Assembly (NCBI GenBank): GCA_947588845.1
Contig: CANQAR010000002.1
Location: 62,001 to 126,000 of the forward strand
Direction of reading: 5' to 3'
From: an uncultured Lachnospiraceae bacterium
GTDB taxonomy: Bacteria; Bacillota; Clostridia; Lachnospirales; Lachnospiraceae
DNA length: 64,000 nucleotides
Made by a program: the position numbers and the translations under genes. The stretch's first letter is position 1, and each line of letters opens with the position of its first letter. Positions 33,571 through 42,461 of this stretch are shown here, piece after piece. The notes under the pieces are model-generated. The model was not told the DNA's origin. It made no database searches and saw only the letters and a program-made list of their open reading frames with translations.

Positions 33571-33620
33571 GAATAATTCCTCCTCTTTTTTGATTCTAAT
33601 ATCCTATCGGAATTATAGGC

Positions 33621-33649
33621 ATTATAGCATTCCCCAAAGACTATGTCAA
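33621..33649 (-). promoter_or_regulatory. Consensus promoter of metQ-metN-metI
   Basis: Minus strand: TTGACA (33644-33649), 17 bases, TATAAT (33621-33626), a perfect match to both hexamers. The leader is only about 45 bases, with a small CCTAT/ATAGG hairpin, and is too short for a SAM riboswitch or a methionine T-box. No such element is visible upstream either. Confidence 0.85.
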
Positions 33650-33663
33650 TATTTTTTATGACT

Positions 33664-34989
33664 TCATTCCAGCCTCAGATTTTCCTTTTCATCCACGACA
33701 AGGGATGAACTGTAAAACTTTTCTGCAGCCTGCTCCAGATACCAGCTGTCCTCTGCGCCTGCCGTTTCATAAGGAGAATGCATCGCAAGCTGCGCCAGGC
33801 CGATATCCACTGTGTAGGGAGAGACCTGTGCGTTCAGGATATTTCCGAGCGTGGAGCCGCCCACGACATCTGAATGATTGACATAAATCTGCCACAGAAC
33901 CCCCGCCTGCTGGCAAAGCATCTTGAATACAGCAGCGCTTCTCGCATCTGTCGTATACTTCTGATACGCATTATATTTGATAACAATCCCGCCGTTCATG
34001 CGCGGCCGGTTCTGCGCATCCGACTTCTCCGGATAAGCAGGATGAACCGCATGCGCATTGTCCGCGGATATTATAAAGCTTGAAGCAAGCGCCGTCATCA
34101 GCTTCTCTCTTCCGCCTCCCAGCCCGCAGCAGATTCTCTCCAGTGTGTACGGAAGAAACGTTGAAGCAGCGCCCTGCCGGCTTCTGCTTCCAACCTCCTC
34201 ATTGTCAAACACACAGAACATTTTTACGCTCTTTTTATTTTTCGCCCGCAGAAATCCCTGAAGCGACGCAAAAAGACACTGAAGGTCATCCAGCCTCGGA
34301 CTCGATATAAATTCTTCATCCGCTCCTGTGAAAGTCCCTTTCTGACGGTTGTAAAGATAAAACTCCGCCCCCAGAAGATCTTCTTCTTTCACTCCGGCTT
34401 CCTCCGCTGCCAGAGCAAGAAATTTTCTCTTCCCCGGACCCTGCGCGTACAGCGGGCAGAGATCCCGCTGCACCTTATATTTGTACCCGTCATTTGCCTC
34501 CCGGTTCAGATGAATCGCAAGACTGGGAATGATCAGCAGATCCCTGTCAATATTTACAAGTACGGAGCTTATTCCCTCCGGCGTTCTCACGAGCAGTCTG
34601 CCCGCGGCTGACAGAGGACGGTCAAACCATGGAGCCAGAAGAGCTCCCCCATACTTCTCCACATTGAGCCTGACATATCCGCTGCCTTCCAGTTCCGGGA
34701 TTTCCTTGATCTTAAAAGACGGCGAATCGGTATGGCTGCAGATCATCTGAAATCCTTCAAAGGACTGCTCCGGTATTGAAAATGCAATCAGAGAAGATCC
34801 GTTCCGCATGACATAGTAATCCCGACCCGGCGTAAGCTTCCACTCCCTGTTTTCCTGCAGACGTACAAACCCCTGCTGTTCCAGCTCGGCAGCAGTATTT
34901 TCCGCAGTATGAAAACTGGTCGGGCTTTTCTGTATAAAATCCAGAAGTTTCTGTGCGCTTTCCCTGCTTCTGCTTCCTTTTTCCGACAT
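33664..34989 (-). CDS. M18 family metallo-aminopeptidase
   Basis: A 441-residue cytoplasmic dinuclear zinc aminopeptidase of the M18 family (aspartyl aminopeptidase-like). The metal site is marked by SHTDSPSFK, RLDDLQCLFA, DNEEVGSRSRQGA (the Asn-Glu-Glu core), SADNAHAVHP, and HSDVVGGSTLGN near the C-terminus. Length and motif order match bacterial ApeA-like enzymes. AGGAG lies shortly before the ATG. A fragment of the intergenic repeat (35009-35042) stands just upstream. Its stop is 15 bases from the metQ -35 element, so the metQ promoter overlaps its 3' end region. Confidence 0.95.
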   Translation of the reverse strand: MSEKGSRSRESAQKLLDFIQKSPTSFHTAENTAAELEQQGFVRLQENREWKLTPGRDYYVMRNGSSLIAFSIPEQSFEGFQMICSHTDSPSFKIKEIPELEGSGYVRLNVEKYGGALLAPWFDRPLSAAGRLLVRTPEGISSVLVNIDRDLLIIPSLAIHLNREANDGYKYKVQRDLCPLYAQGPGKRKFLALAAEEAGVKEEDLLGAEFYLYNRQKGTFTGADEEFISSPRLDDLQCLFASLQGFLRAKNKKSVKMFCVFDNEEVGSRSRQGAASTFLPYTLERICCGLGGGREKLMTALASSFIISADNAHAVHPAYPEKSDAQNRPRMNGGIVIKYNAYQKYTTDARSAAVFKMLCQQAGVLWQIYVNHSDVVGGSTLGNILNAQVSPYTVDIGLAQLAMHSPYETAGAEDSWYLEQAAEKFYSSSLVVDEKENLRLE

Positions 34990-35008
34990 TCGTTTTCCAC
35001 TCCTGTAC

Positions 35009-35042
35009 TATAAATTCCCATGCCCGCGCTGCGGGCACTACC
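35009..35042. repeat. Truncated copy of the 140-bp repeat element
   Basis: 34 bases match the flippase-proximal end of the element at 26425-26564, including the palindrome CCCGCGCTGCGGG and the flanking TTCCCATG. It lies between the E/S-rich lipoprotein stop and the M18 peptidase start, again close to a ribosome binding region. Confidence 0.6.
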
Positions 35043-35059
35043 GCGAAGAATTCCTCGAT

Positions 35060-37993
35060 TTACTGGCCAAGATCCAGAGAAATTCCAAGTTTGTCAAGTT
35101 CTCCCTGACTGAAATAGACCGTTCCATTATCAACGGCAGCCGCGCATCCGTTTTTGACCTGCTCCTCACTGGAGCCAATCACAGGAATCCCCACCTCGTC
35201 CGCATATGCCGTGACGACATTCACCACGGAATTGACAATCTCATCATCGATAATCAGGATTCCATACACTTCTCCCACCAGCTCAGCGGCAGCAAAGTCA
35301 ATATCTTCCAGGCTGGTAACCGTCGCTTCCACAAGCTCCATATTGTACTCTTCCGCCGTATCCTTGTAGACCCCGACAAGTTCTCTTGTTTCCTGATTTC
35401 CTCTTGTGTAGATAATCCCGACAGTAGCAAGATCCGGAACCAGCCACTTCGCAAGCTTGAACTGCGCTTCAACCGGATCTTTCGGCCATAGCGGAAGTCC
35501 GTTCTCCGCCACCGCAGCCTCTGTCTCTGCTGCGGATGTCTCTGCTGCCGAAACTTCCGCCTCCGCTGCGAGTCCGGCCATCAGTTCCTCCACGTTCTGA
35601 CCTTCTCCGGCCAGCATACTCTTATATTCTGCAATAATCGCGCTGTCCGAATCCAGGTAATTGTATTCCGAGAGAAATTCCGATTTCACATACGCCGTTT
35701 CAACATCTCCGTCCTTCTCAAAAGCGATCTCTGACCACTCTCCATCTCCGCCGTCGAGAACCGGAACTTCCTCTCCGCCTTCAAATTTCCCGATTTTATT
35801 GTCTTCCGAATCGCTGTTCGGTTCACTGCGGACATTGACATTTTCCGCGACAACCCGAAGCTGTTCGGCAGGAACCAGATATTCCGTCTTGACGTACCCT
35901 GCATCTATCCCGGCATCCGATTCATATTTGACCAGAGACCAGCCATCCTCTCTGTTTTCAAGAATGATCACCTTATTGCCCGGTTTGAGCAATGCTTTCG
36001 ATTCCGTATCTGTCGAAGCTCCCTCTCTCACATTCACACGTTCAATGGACGCTCCAAGCTGAATGCCTGCCTCTTCCTCCTCGGACTCTGTCTCTGTTTC
36101 GCTCTCAGATTCACTCATCTGCTGCTCTTCTGCGGTTTCTTCCTCTGTCTCCGTCTCTGCTTCGCTCTCAGATTCACTCATCTGCTGCTCTTCTGCAGTT
36201 TCTGCCTCTGTTTCATTCTCAGATTCCGCAGACTGCTCATCTCCGGACTCTGACTCTGCTTCGCTTCCGGATTCCGCAGACAACTCATCTCCGGACTCTA
36301 CTTCGCTTCCAGATTCCGCAAACTGCTCATCTCCGGACTCTGCTTCGCTTCCAGATTCCGCAGACTGCCCATTTTCGGACTCTGCCTCACTTCCGGATTC
36401 CGCTTCGCTCATTGCTTCCTCGGCAGGACTGTTCTCCAGACTGCTCTCTGTCTCAGGCTCCTCTTCACTCTCAGATTCATCTATCTGCTGTTCCTCTGCG
36501 ATTTCCGCATCTGTTTCACTCTCAGATTCCGCAGGCAGCCCATCTTCCGACTCCGCCTCACTTCCGGATTCCGCTTCGCTCATTGCTTCCACGGCAGAAC
36601 TGTTCTCCGGACTGCTCTCTGTCTCATCAAAATCCGCTTCGCTCTCAGATTCACTCATCTGCTGTTCCTCTGCTGTTTCCGCATCTGTTTCATTCTCAGA
36701 TTCCGCAGACTGCTCATTTCCGGACTCCGTCTCGCTTCCGGATTCTGCTTCTCTCATTGCTTCCTCGGCAGGACTGCTCTCCGGACTGCTTTCTGTCTCA
36801 GACACCTCTTCACTCTCAGATTCCGCAGACTGCTCATCTCCGGCCTCCGTCTCGCTTCCGGATTCTGCTTCTCTCATTGCTTCCCCGGCAGGACTGCTCT
36901 CTGTCTCATCAAAATCCGCTTCGCTCTCAGATTCATTCATCTGCTGCTCTCCTGCGGTTTCTTCCTCTGTTTCATTCTCAGATTCCACAGACTGTTCATC
37001 TTCGGACTCTGCTTCGTTTCCAGATTCTACAGACAGCCCATCTCCAATCTCCGCCTCGCTTCCGGATTCCGCTTCACTCGTCTCCTCCCCGGCAAGACTG
37101 CCCTCCGGCGTGGCTTCTGTTCCGGAACCTGGTTCTGTCTCAAACTCTGTCACTATGCCGTCTTCATCCACGACTTCGATGAATGCGTCTCCCGAATCCT
37201 CTGCCTCATCTCCGTTCGCTTTACTTCCGGATTCTCCTTCCGTTTCTGAAACCTCCCCCGAGGCTTCCGCACTGCGTCCCGCAGTCACAATCGTGTCCGC
37301 GCTTTCTGTTCCGGGTTCCGGTTCTGTCTCAGACTCTGCCGCTGCAGTCTTTGTCTCTGTAACGGATTCCTCCGCTCCAAATCCCCCTGCTTCTTCCTCA
37401 ATAATGAGTACCTCTTCTGCTCCCGTTTCTTCCGGTTCTACGGTCTGTCCCGCCGCCTGTGTGGCGCTTATCTCCTTCCCCGCTGTGGTTTCTCCCGGAA
37501 TTTTCTCAGGCTCCGCGTCCGACGCAGCGCTTCCTGTCCCGGACCCATCGTCTTCCTCCCCGCTCCACGTAGTGATACCCTGCCAGATCCTTCCTGCGGA
37601 CGGCCTTTTTTCCTGTGTTCCGTCCTCAGTCTCTGCCGCAGCATCAATATCCGCCGTATTTTCGGCTTCTCCTGCGGCGCCACTTGGCAGACCTGTCTCT
37701 TCGTCCAGAACCGCTTCCTGCCCATCCGACACTGCTCCGCTGCTTTCCTCCTGGGAAACCTGTGCGGTTTTTTCTGTCTGATAAGAAAGCTCTCCTGCAG
37801 GCGCAGCTTCTGTCTGAACGGCATTCTCCGCCCCGGACACCACTTCCATATCCATGACTTCGATCGATTGCGGTTCCGTCTGCGTCTGTGTCTGTATCTC
37901 TGTCTTTCCTGGGTTCAGGGTTCTCCCGCATCCTGAGACAGATACGGCAGTCAGAGAAATCCCAAGCATCAGGGTTATCACTCTGTATCTCAT
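35060..37993 (-). CDS. Giant Glu/Ser-rich lipoprotein with two SH3b domains and a partial ABC-binding-protein lobe
   Basis: About 977 residues. The N-terminus is a lipoprotein signal with the lipobox SVSGC. Residues ~30-640 are acidic low-complexity sequence dominated by Glu, Ser, Ala and Thr. Its second half repeats a ~45-residue unit containing EEQQMSESESE, EAMSEAESGSE and DEQSAESE. Two bacterial SH3 domains follow at ~645-710 (VNVREGAST) and ~711-780 (VNVRSEPNS), which usually bind cell wall. From ~848 to the end (WLVPDLATVGIIYTRGNQ, IPVIGSSEEQVKNGCAAAV) the sequence resembles the ABC substrate-binding family PF04392, but only about one lobe is present. The start ATG at 37993 has AAAGGTGG just upstream. 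No close named homologue comes to mind. Surface exposure is inferred from the lipobox and the stalk-like tract. Confidence 0.85.
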   Translation of the reverse strand: MRYRVITLMLGISLTAVSVSGCGRTLNPGKTEIQTQTQTEPQSIEVMDMEVVSGAENAVQTEAAPAGELSYQTEKTAQVSQEESSGAVSDGQEAVLDEETGLPSGAAGEAENTADIDAAAETEDGTQEKRPSAGRIWQGITTWSGEEDDGSGTGSAASDAEPEKIPGETTAGKEISATQAAGQTVEPEETGAEEVLIIEEEAGGFGAEESVTETKTAAAESETEPEPGTESADTIVTAGRSAEASGEVSETEGESGSKANGDEAEDSGDAFIEVVDEDGIVTEFETEPGSGTEATPEGSLAGEETSEAESGSEAEIGDGLSVESGNEAESEDEQSVESENETEEETAGEQQMNESESEADFDETESSPAGEAMREAESGSETEAGDEQSAESESEEVSETESSPESSPAEEAMREAESGSETESGNEQSAESENETDAETAEEQQMSESESEADFDETESSPENSSAVEAMSEAESGSEAESEDGLPAESESETDAEIAEEQQIDESESEEEPETESSLENSPAEEAMSEAESGSEAESENGQSAESGSEAESGDEQFAESGSEVESGDELSAESGSEAESESGDEQSAESENETEAETAEEQQMSESESEAETETEEETAEEQQMSESESETETESEEEEAGIQLGASIERVNVREGASTDTESKALLKPGNKVIILENREDGWSLVKYESDAGIDAGYVKTEYLVPAEQLRVVAENVNVRSEPNSDSEDNKIGKFEGGEEVPVLDGGDGEWSEIAFEKDGDVETAYVKSEFLSEYNYLDSDSAIIAEYKSMLAGEGQNVEELMAGLAAEAEVSAAETSAAETEAAVAENGLPLWPKDPVEAQFKLAKWLVPDLATVGIIYTRGNQETRELVGVYKDTAEEYNMELVEATVTSLEDIDFAAAELVGEVYGILIIDDEIVNSVVNVVTAYADEVGIPVIGSSEEQVKNGCAAAVDNGTVYFSQGELDKLGISLDLGQ
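36063..37110. repeat. Degenerate tandem repeats encoding the E/S-rich stalk
   Basis: Blocks such as GATTCCGCAGACTGCTCATC, CTCAGATTCACTCATCTGCTG and CTTCGCTCATTGCTTCC (as read on the plus strand) recur many times with small changes. The higher-order period is about 130-140 bases, equal to the ~45-residue protein unit. All copies stay in frame. Such tracts are prone to length change by slippage or recombination. Confidence 0.8.
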
Positions 37994-38032
37994 TTTTACC
38001 ACCTTTCCCGGTTTTTTCAAACCGTTATGCAA

Positions 38033-38061
38033 AGAGCGCCCCAGATAAACTGCGGCGCTCT
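38033..38061 (-). terminator. Hairpin downstream of pnp
   Basis: AGAGCGCC (38033-38040) pairs with GGCGCTCT (38054-38061), and a second small GC-rich hairpin (GGCAGC/GCTGCC) lies just before it on the transcript. Both are between the pnp stop and the lipoprotein start. On the minus strand the stem is followed only by a short T-run, so termination may be partial. Confidence 0.5.
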
Positions 38062-38132
38062 GTTCAAAACTCGCAGGCAGCGCAGGCTGCCGCTTTCACT
38101 GTAGAAAACCGCACATCTGCTGTCTCCACATG

Positions 38133-40229
38133 TTATTTACGTTTTTCCTTTACATCTTTGATGCTGAAGCTCATCCTTCCCATCTTGTCCTTACCGAGGC
38201 AGACAACCTTTACCTTGTCTCCAAGAGTCAGGACATCCTCCACGCGGTTGATCCGCTCCTTTGCGATCTTGGAGATATGGACCATCCCTTCCTTGCCCGG
38301 GGCAAACTCGATGAATGCTCCAAACTCTTTGATGCTGACAACTTCGCCGGTAAATACCTGGCCGGCCTCAAAATCCGTCACAATAATGCGGATCATGTCG
38401 GCCGCTTTATCCATCATCTCCTGATCCGTACCGCATATGGATACGGCTCCGTCGTCCGTAATATCAATCTTCACGCCTGTACGCTCGATGATCGTATTGA
38501 TCGTCTTGCCGCGCTGTCCGACAACATCTCCGATCTTCTGCGGGTCAATCATAATCTGGATGATCTTCGGCGCATATTTGCCGACGCTCTCGCGCGGCTT
38601 TGCGATGCACGGAAGCATGATCTCATTCAGGATATATTCTCTTGCTTCTTTCGTTCTCGCAATCGCCTCTTTCACGATGTCTTTTGTCAGGCCATGGATC
38701 TTGATGTCCATCTGAATCGCCGTGATTCCGTCATGCGTTCCCGCAACCTTGAAATCCATATCGCCGAAGAAATCCTCGAGACCCTGGATATCCGTAAGAA
38801 CAATGTAGTCGTCATCCGTATCTCCGGTCACAAGTCCGCAGGAAATACCTGCAACCGGCTTTTTGATCGGAACGCCGGCCGCCATCAGGGACATTGTGGA
38901 CGCGCAGACACTCGCCTGGGAAGTTGAGCCGTTCGATTCAAACGTCTCAGACACAGTGCGGATTGCGTACGGGAACTCTTCCTCGGACGGAAGCACCGGA
39001 ACCAGCGCTTTCTCCGCAAGGGCTCCATGACCAATCTCACGGCGTCCCGGTCCGCGGCTGACTTTTGTCTCGCCAACGGAGTAGGACGGGAAGTTATAAT
39101 GATGCATATATCTCTTGTTCTGAATATTCTCGTCAAGCCCGTCAACACGCTGCATCTCAGACAGCGGGGCAAGCGTCGTGACCGTACAGATCTGAGTCTG
39201 TCCGCGCGTGAACATCGCGGACCCGTGCACTCTCGGAATGATATCAACTTCGGCCGCAAGCGGACGAATCTGTGTGATGGCACGGCCGTCAGGTCTCTTG
39301 TGATCCTTCAGGATCATCTTGCGGACCGTCTTCTTCTGATACTGATAAAGCGCCTCGGAGAGAAGTCCCAGCCATTCTTCCTTCTCTGCAAAAGCTTCCT
39401 CAAGCTTTGCCTGAATCTGACGGATATTTTCCTCACGCACCTGCTTCACATCCGTAAATACTGCTTCTTCCATCTCCGCCGGAGGTACGATCTCCTTCAT
39501 CGCGTCAAACAATTCTTCCGGAATCGCGCAGCTCTCATACGTATGCTTCGGCTTTCCTACTTCCGCAACCATCTGATTGATGAACTCAAGGATCTTCAGG
39601 TTGATATCATGGCATTTATAGATCGCGTCGATCATGACTTCTTCCTTCACCTCATTGGCTCCGGCCTCAATCATGATGACTTTCTCTCCCGTGGAAGCCA
39701 CGGTAAGCTGAAGATCGCCGGTATCCCACTGATACTGGGACGGGTTTACAATAAATTCTCCATCGATCATGCCCATCTGAGTCATCGCGCACGGCCCGTC
39801 AAACGGAATATCAGAAATGGCTGTCGCAATCGCAGAACCGAGCATCGCTGTAATTTCAGGACGGCACTCCGGATCCACGGACATGACCATGTTGTTCAGC
39901 GTGACATCATTGCGGTAATCCTTCGGAAACAGCGGACGCATCGGGCGGTCGATCACACGCGAAGTGAGAACCGCATTTTCGGAAGCTTTCCCCTCTCTCT
40001 TGTTAAAACCTCCCGGAATCTTTCCGACAGAATACAGCTTCTCCTCATATTCGACACTGAGCGGGAAAAAATCAATTCCTTCGCGCGGCTTCTCCGATGC
40101 GGTCGCCGTGGACAGCACCGTCGTCTCCCCATAGTGCATGAATGCGCAGCCATTTGCCTGTGCTCCGACACGGCCTACGTCTACCGTCAGTGTCCTTCCT
40201 CCAATTTCCATTGAAAAACTCTTGTACAT
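38133..40229 (-). CDS. pnp: Polyribonucleotide nucleotidyltransferase (PNPase)
   Basis: About 698 residues. A phosphorolytic 3'-5' exoribonuclease of the RNA degradosome. Two RNase PH domains flank a helical domain: the first begins at IGGRTLTVDVGRVGAQANG, the second contains GTDEAKKK-free standard motifs such as RGQTQICTVTTL and GLVTGDTDDDY. A KH domain (IIERTGVKIDITDDG) and an S1 domain (GEVVSIKEFGAFIEFAPGKEGMVH) end the protein. GGAG stands before the ATG ending at 40229; an in-frame start at 40265 lacks one. It follows rpsO, the usual arrangement, after a 335-base gap. Confidence 0.98.
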   Translation of the reverse strand: MYKSFSMEIGGRTLTVDVGRVGAQANGCAFMHYGETTVLSTATASEKPREGIDFFPLSVEYEEKLYSVGKIPGGFNKREGKASENAVLTSRVIDRPMRPLFPKDYRNDVTLNNMVMSVDPECRPEITAMLGSAIATAISDIPFDGPCAMTQMGMIDGEFIVNPSQYQWDTGDLQLTVASTGEKVIMIEAGANEVKEEVMIDAIYKCHDINLKILEFINQMVAEVGKPKHTYESCAIPEELFDAMKEIVPPAEMEEAVFTDVKQVREENIRQIQAKLEEAFAEKEEWLGLLSEALYQYQKKTVRKMILKDHKRPDGRAITQIRPLAAEVDIIPRVHGSAMFTRGQTQICTVTTLAPLSEMQRVDGLDENIQNKRYMHHYNFPSYSVGETKVSRGPGRREIGHGALAEKALVPVLPSEEEFPYAIRTVSETFESNGSTSQASVCASTMSLMAAGVPIKKPVAGISCGLVTGDTDDDYIVLTDIQGLEDFFGDMDFKVAGTHDGITAIQMDIKIHGLTKDIVKEAIARTKEAREYILNEIMLPCIAKPRESVGKYAPKIIQIMIDPQKIGDVVGQRGKTINTIIERTGVKIDITDDGAVSICGTDQEMMDKAADMIRIIVTDFEAGQVFTGEVVSIKEFGAFIEFAPGKEGMVHISKIAKERINRVEDVLTLGDKVKVVCLGKDKMGRMSFSIKDVKEKRK

Positions 40230-40533
40230 ACCATCTCTCCTTTTCCTGAAGCGGTGCATCTGCACAGCTTTCTCTTCTTAATTTTCAGTAAAATGATCTC
40301 AGTCAGCCCGCCATATTATCAACCGGCTTTCATGGCACTGCCCTCCGTGCAGACGGAGACAATCCTTTTCCCGCCGGTTTTATAAATGAGCGGATAGTAT
40401 GCATGGAGTCCGAAACAACTGAAAAAAGGATTTTCAAACACTTCCAAAATCCGCTTTTCAGTGGTCTCGGCATTTTCCCGCAGAACATCCGCTCCAGATG
40501 CGCCGCCGCGGGGCTGCGCGGCTTACACAAAGC

Positions 40534-40553
40534 AGGGCGGAATACTCCGCCCT
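40534..40553 (-). terminator. Terminator after rpsO
   Basis: An eight-base-pair stem (AGGGCGGA with TCCGCCCT) has a four-base loop and is followed on the minus strand by GCTTTGTG. It lies about 12 bases after the rpsO stop. The rest of the rpsO-pnp gap (40230-40533) holds no gene I can support. Confidence 0.65.
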
Positions 40554-40564
40554 CAGTTTGCTGC

Positions 40565-40831
40565 TTACTTTCTGATACCCAGTCTGGCGATCAGTGTACG
40601 ATATCCTTCCAGATCCGTCTTTCTCAGATATGCGAGAAGTCCTCTTCTCTGGCCAACCATTTTCAGAAGTCCTCTTCTGGAATGATGATCCTTCGGATGC
40701 TCTTTCAGATGCTCTGTAAGCTCCTGAATCCTTGCTGTCAGTACTGCGACCTGTACCTCCGGTGAACCTGTATCTCCCGGTTTTCTCGCGTACTCGTTGA
40801 TAATCGCCGTCTTCTTTTCCTTAGAAATCAT
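40565..40831 (-). CDS. rpsO: 30S ribosomal protein S15
   Basis: An 88-residue ribosomal protein that binds the 16S rRNA central domain. The whole sequence matches S15, including [33 protein letters not shown] and [18 protein letters not shown] precedes the start. It has its own promoter at 40949-40977 and a long structured leader, and is followed by a terminator and pnp. The leader is likely used for autoregulation, as known for S15 in several bacteria. Confidence 0.98.
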   Translation of the reverse strand: MISKEKKTAIINEYARKPGDTGSPEVQVAVLTARIQELTEHLKEHPKDHHSRRGLLKMVGQRRGLLAYLRKTDLEGYRTLIARLGIRK

Positions 40832-40942
40832 AATTTTCCTCCTGTCTGATAAACACCTGCTGCTAAGAAGCGGGCCGGAAAACTCCTCACCTCCGGGCAG
40901 CGGCTGATTCTGCCGGGCGCGTTTTTCGCTTTCCCAAACACG
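40832..40942 (-). promoter_or_regulatory. Structured rpsO leader, candidate S15 autoregulatory RNA
   Basis: About 110 bases of leader contain GC-rich complementary segments (for example CCCGGCAG facing CTGCCCGG with one mismatch, then CCGGCCCGC). Leaders of rpsO are known S15 binding sites in distinct structural forms. Which form this is cannot be judged by eye. Confidence 0.4.
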
Positions 40943-40948
40943 TTTTTT

Positions 40949-40977
40949 ACTATAGCATATTCTTTTTTGAGCGTCAA
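40949..40977 (-). promoter_or_regulatory. rpsO promoter
   Basis: Minus strand: TTGACG (40972-40977), 17 bases, TATAGT (40949-40954). It is located within AT-rich DNA, with transcription starting about 110 bases before the rpsO ATG. Confidence 0.75.
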
Positions 40978-41051
40978 CAAAAAAATCCTGTTATTTGGCG
41001 GATAAAAAACCTGTTTCTTCCACATCGGTCTGTTTCCTTTTGTTCCGTCTG

Positions 41052-41498
41052 TCAGAGTTCATACCGCCCCGCAAACATCAGAAACAGGATTCCGCCGACC
41101 ACAACCAGCCCCAGTGAAACTCCATAGGACAGTGCGGACAAAAAATCCCATTTCCGATCCGTCAGGATCTGATAACGCTCCGGTTCTCCGGGATCATAGC
41201 AAAGCTCCAGCCTCTGTCCCACATAATATGGGCATGGATAGGTGGTCGCCTGACTTTTCACTTCCACCAGACGGCCCCGCGCAAAAAATTCAATCACCGC
41301 ATACTGCCGGTCATGAAACTCCGTGCGGTTTTTCTCTCCGTCTGCAGGTTCGGTAATAATATGTACTACGTGCCCCCGGGCTTTCTCCGCATAAGTGCGC
41401 CTGACTTTTTCCATATGACGGCAGACAGCCGAGGCCGCCGCGAGAACCGCCGCAAATACAAAACAGACAAAGCTTGCAGTCCACAGATTACTGTTCAC
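41052..41498 (-). CDS. DUF3592-type membrane protein
   Basis: A 148-residue protein with a hydrophobic helix at each end (about residues 7-26 and 122-142) and a soluble middle. The middle segment, with CPYYVGQRLELCYDPGEPERYQI, resembles the DUF3592 family (C-x-Y-x-G-x-v-x-v-y-Y-dP-n-p). The function is unknown. Its start overlaps the ribF end by 11 bases, so it is translated with ribF. The rpsO promoter lies 75 bases downstream, so it marks the end of the rimP-ribF transcript; no terminator was found after it. Confidence 0.75.
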   Translation of the reverse strand: MNSNLWTASFVCFVFAAVLAAASAVCRHMEKVRRTYAEKARGHVVHIITEPADGEKNRTEFHDRQYAVIEFFARGRLVEVKSQATTYPCPYYVGQRLELCYDPGEPERYQILTDRKWDFLSALSYGVSLGLVVVGGILFLMFAGRYEL

Positions 41499-42384
41499 GG
41501 AAATACTCCTTTCCGGACAAAATGTCCCTGTGCATCTGCTCTTTCAGTTTTTCCAGCGAATCGAACCGGTACTCCGGCCTTCTGAATGAGAGAAGTTCCA
41601 CTACGATCTCCCGATCATAAAGTTCCCCTGCGAAATCATACAGATATGTCTCAACCCCGACAAAACTTCCGTCCACCGTCGGTTTGCAGCCAATATTGGT
41701 AATGCCGCGGTAATATGTTTCACCGCAGCGAACCCGGGTAAAGTAAACTCCGTTGGGAGGCAGAAGCTTGTCCTTCTCCGGTATCAGATTCACCGTCGGC
41801 ATACCGATCGTACGCCCGAGCTGCCTCCCATGCCGGACAATTCCGGATACGGAATAACCATATCCAAGCAGATTCTTCACCAGCTCCATGTTTCCTTCCC
41901 GCATCGCCTCGCGTACATAAGTACTGCTGATCACGCGTCCATCCAGCCGCTCTTTCTCAAGGATATCCACCTGTATTCCATAAGTCTCCTGCCTGTCACG
42001 CAGAAAAAGTGCGTCGCCGCTTCGCTGATATCCAAACCGGAAATCTGTTCCGACCGCCAGATAAGCGGTCTTCAGTTTCTTCAAAAGTACTTCTTCCACA
42101 AACTGTCCCGGTCCCATTCCCAGAATCTCCGGGATAAAGGGACATTCAATCATACAGTCAATACCGGCATGCTCAAGCATTTTTCTCTTTTCCGGACTCG
42201 TAAGAAGACGGGGCACACCAGGAGGAGCGATGACGAACACCGCGCTTGCAAGGCCCTGCTCTTTTGCCGCGAGAATCCTGTTGATCAGCTTTTGATGTCC
42301 GAGATGAAGTCCGTCAAATTTCCCAAGCGTTACAGCAGTCGGAACTTCCGAATAAAAATCTGTCGTTCCATAAAAATACTTCAT
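41488..42384 (-). CDS. ribF: Bifunctional riboflavin kinase / FAD synthetase RibF
   Basis: About 298 residues. It converts riboflavin to FMN and FMN to FAD. The N-terminal FMN adenylyltransferase domain has LGKFDGLHLGHQKL (HxGH-like nucleotide site) and STYVREAMREGN. The C-terminal riboflavin kinase domain has GIVRHGRQLGRTIGMPTVNL, GVYFTRV and RYDSLEKLKEQ-like end motifs. Start: the ATG ending at 42384 follows GGAGGGG by eight bases; in-frame codons further upstream reach into truB and are not real. Placement after truB is the classic order. Confidence 0.97.
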   Translation of the reverse strand: MKYFYGTTDFYSEVPTAVTLGKFDGLHLGHQKLINRILAAKEQGLASAVFVIAPPGVPRLLTSPEKRKMLEHAGIDCMIECPFIPEILGMGPGQFVEEVLLKKLKTAYLAVGTDFRFGYQRSGDALFLRDRQETYGIQVDILEKERLDGRVISSTYVREAMREGNMELVKNLLGYGYSVSGIVRHGRQLGRTIGMPTVNLIPEKDKLLPPNGVYFTRVRCGETYYRGITNIGCKPTVDGSFVGVETYLYDFAGELYDREIVVELLSFRRPEYRFDSLEKLKEQMHRDILSGKEYFREQ

Positions 42385-42461
42385 GTATTTATCCCCTCCG
42401 TACCGGCAGTGTCCAGTATTCTTTTTTGCAGAAGCCGTTTTGAATAAATCCGCCGCTCTGC

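Noticed and set aside
33571..33660. SAM riboswitch or methionine T-box before metQ
   Set aside because: The leader is only ~45 bases long, with just a five-bp hairpin; no riboswitch core is present.
36063..37110. CRISPR-like array in the repetitive tract
   Set aside because: Repeats are degenerate, in frame and coding, with no unique spacers and no cas genes nearby.
36063..37781. Plus-strand open frame of 572 codons, rich in Ser/Asp/Ala/Cys, opposite the lipoprotein gene
   Set aside because: It is the antisense of the E/S-rich repeat; the composition explains the long open frame. There is no ribosome binding site, and the minus-strand frame has lipobox and SH3b domains.
40319..40522. Open frame of 67 codons on the minus strand between rpsO and pnp, ending in IVSVCTEGSAMKAG, with codon use like real genes
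   Set aside because: There is no start codon with a ribosome site, no recognised family, and the rpsO terminator precedes it. It may be a gene remnant, but that is not supported enough to annotate.
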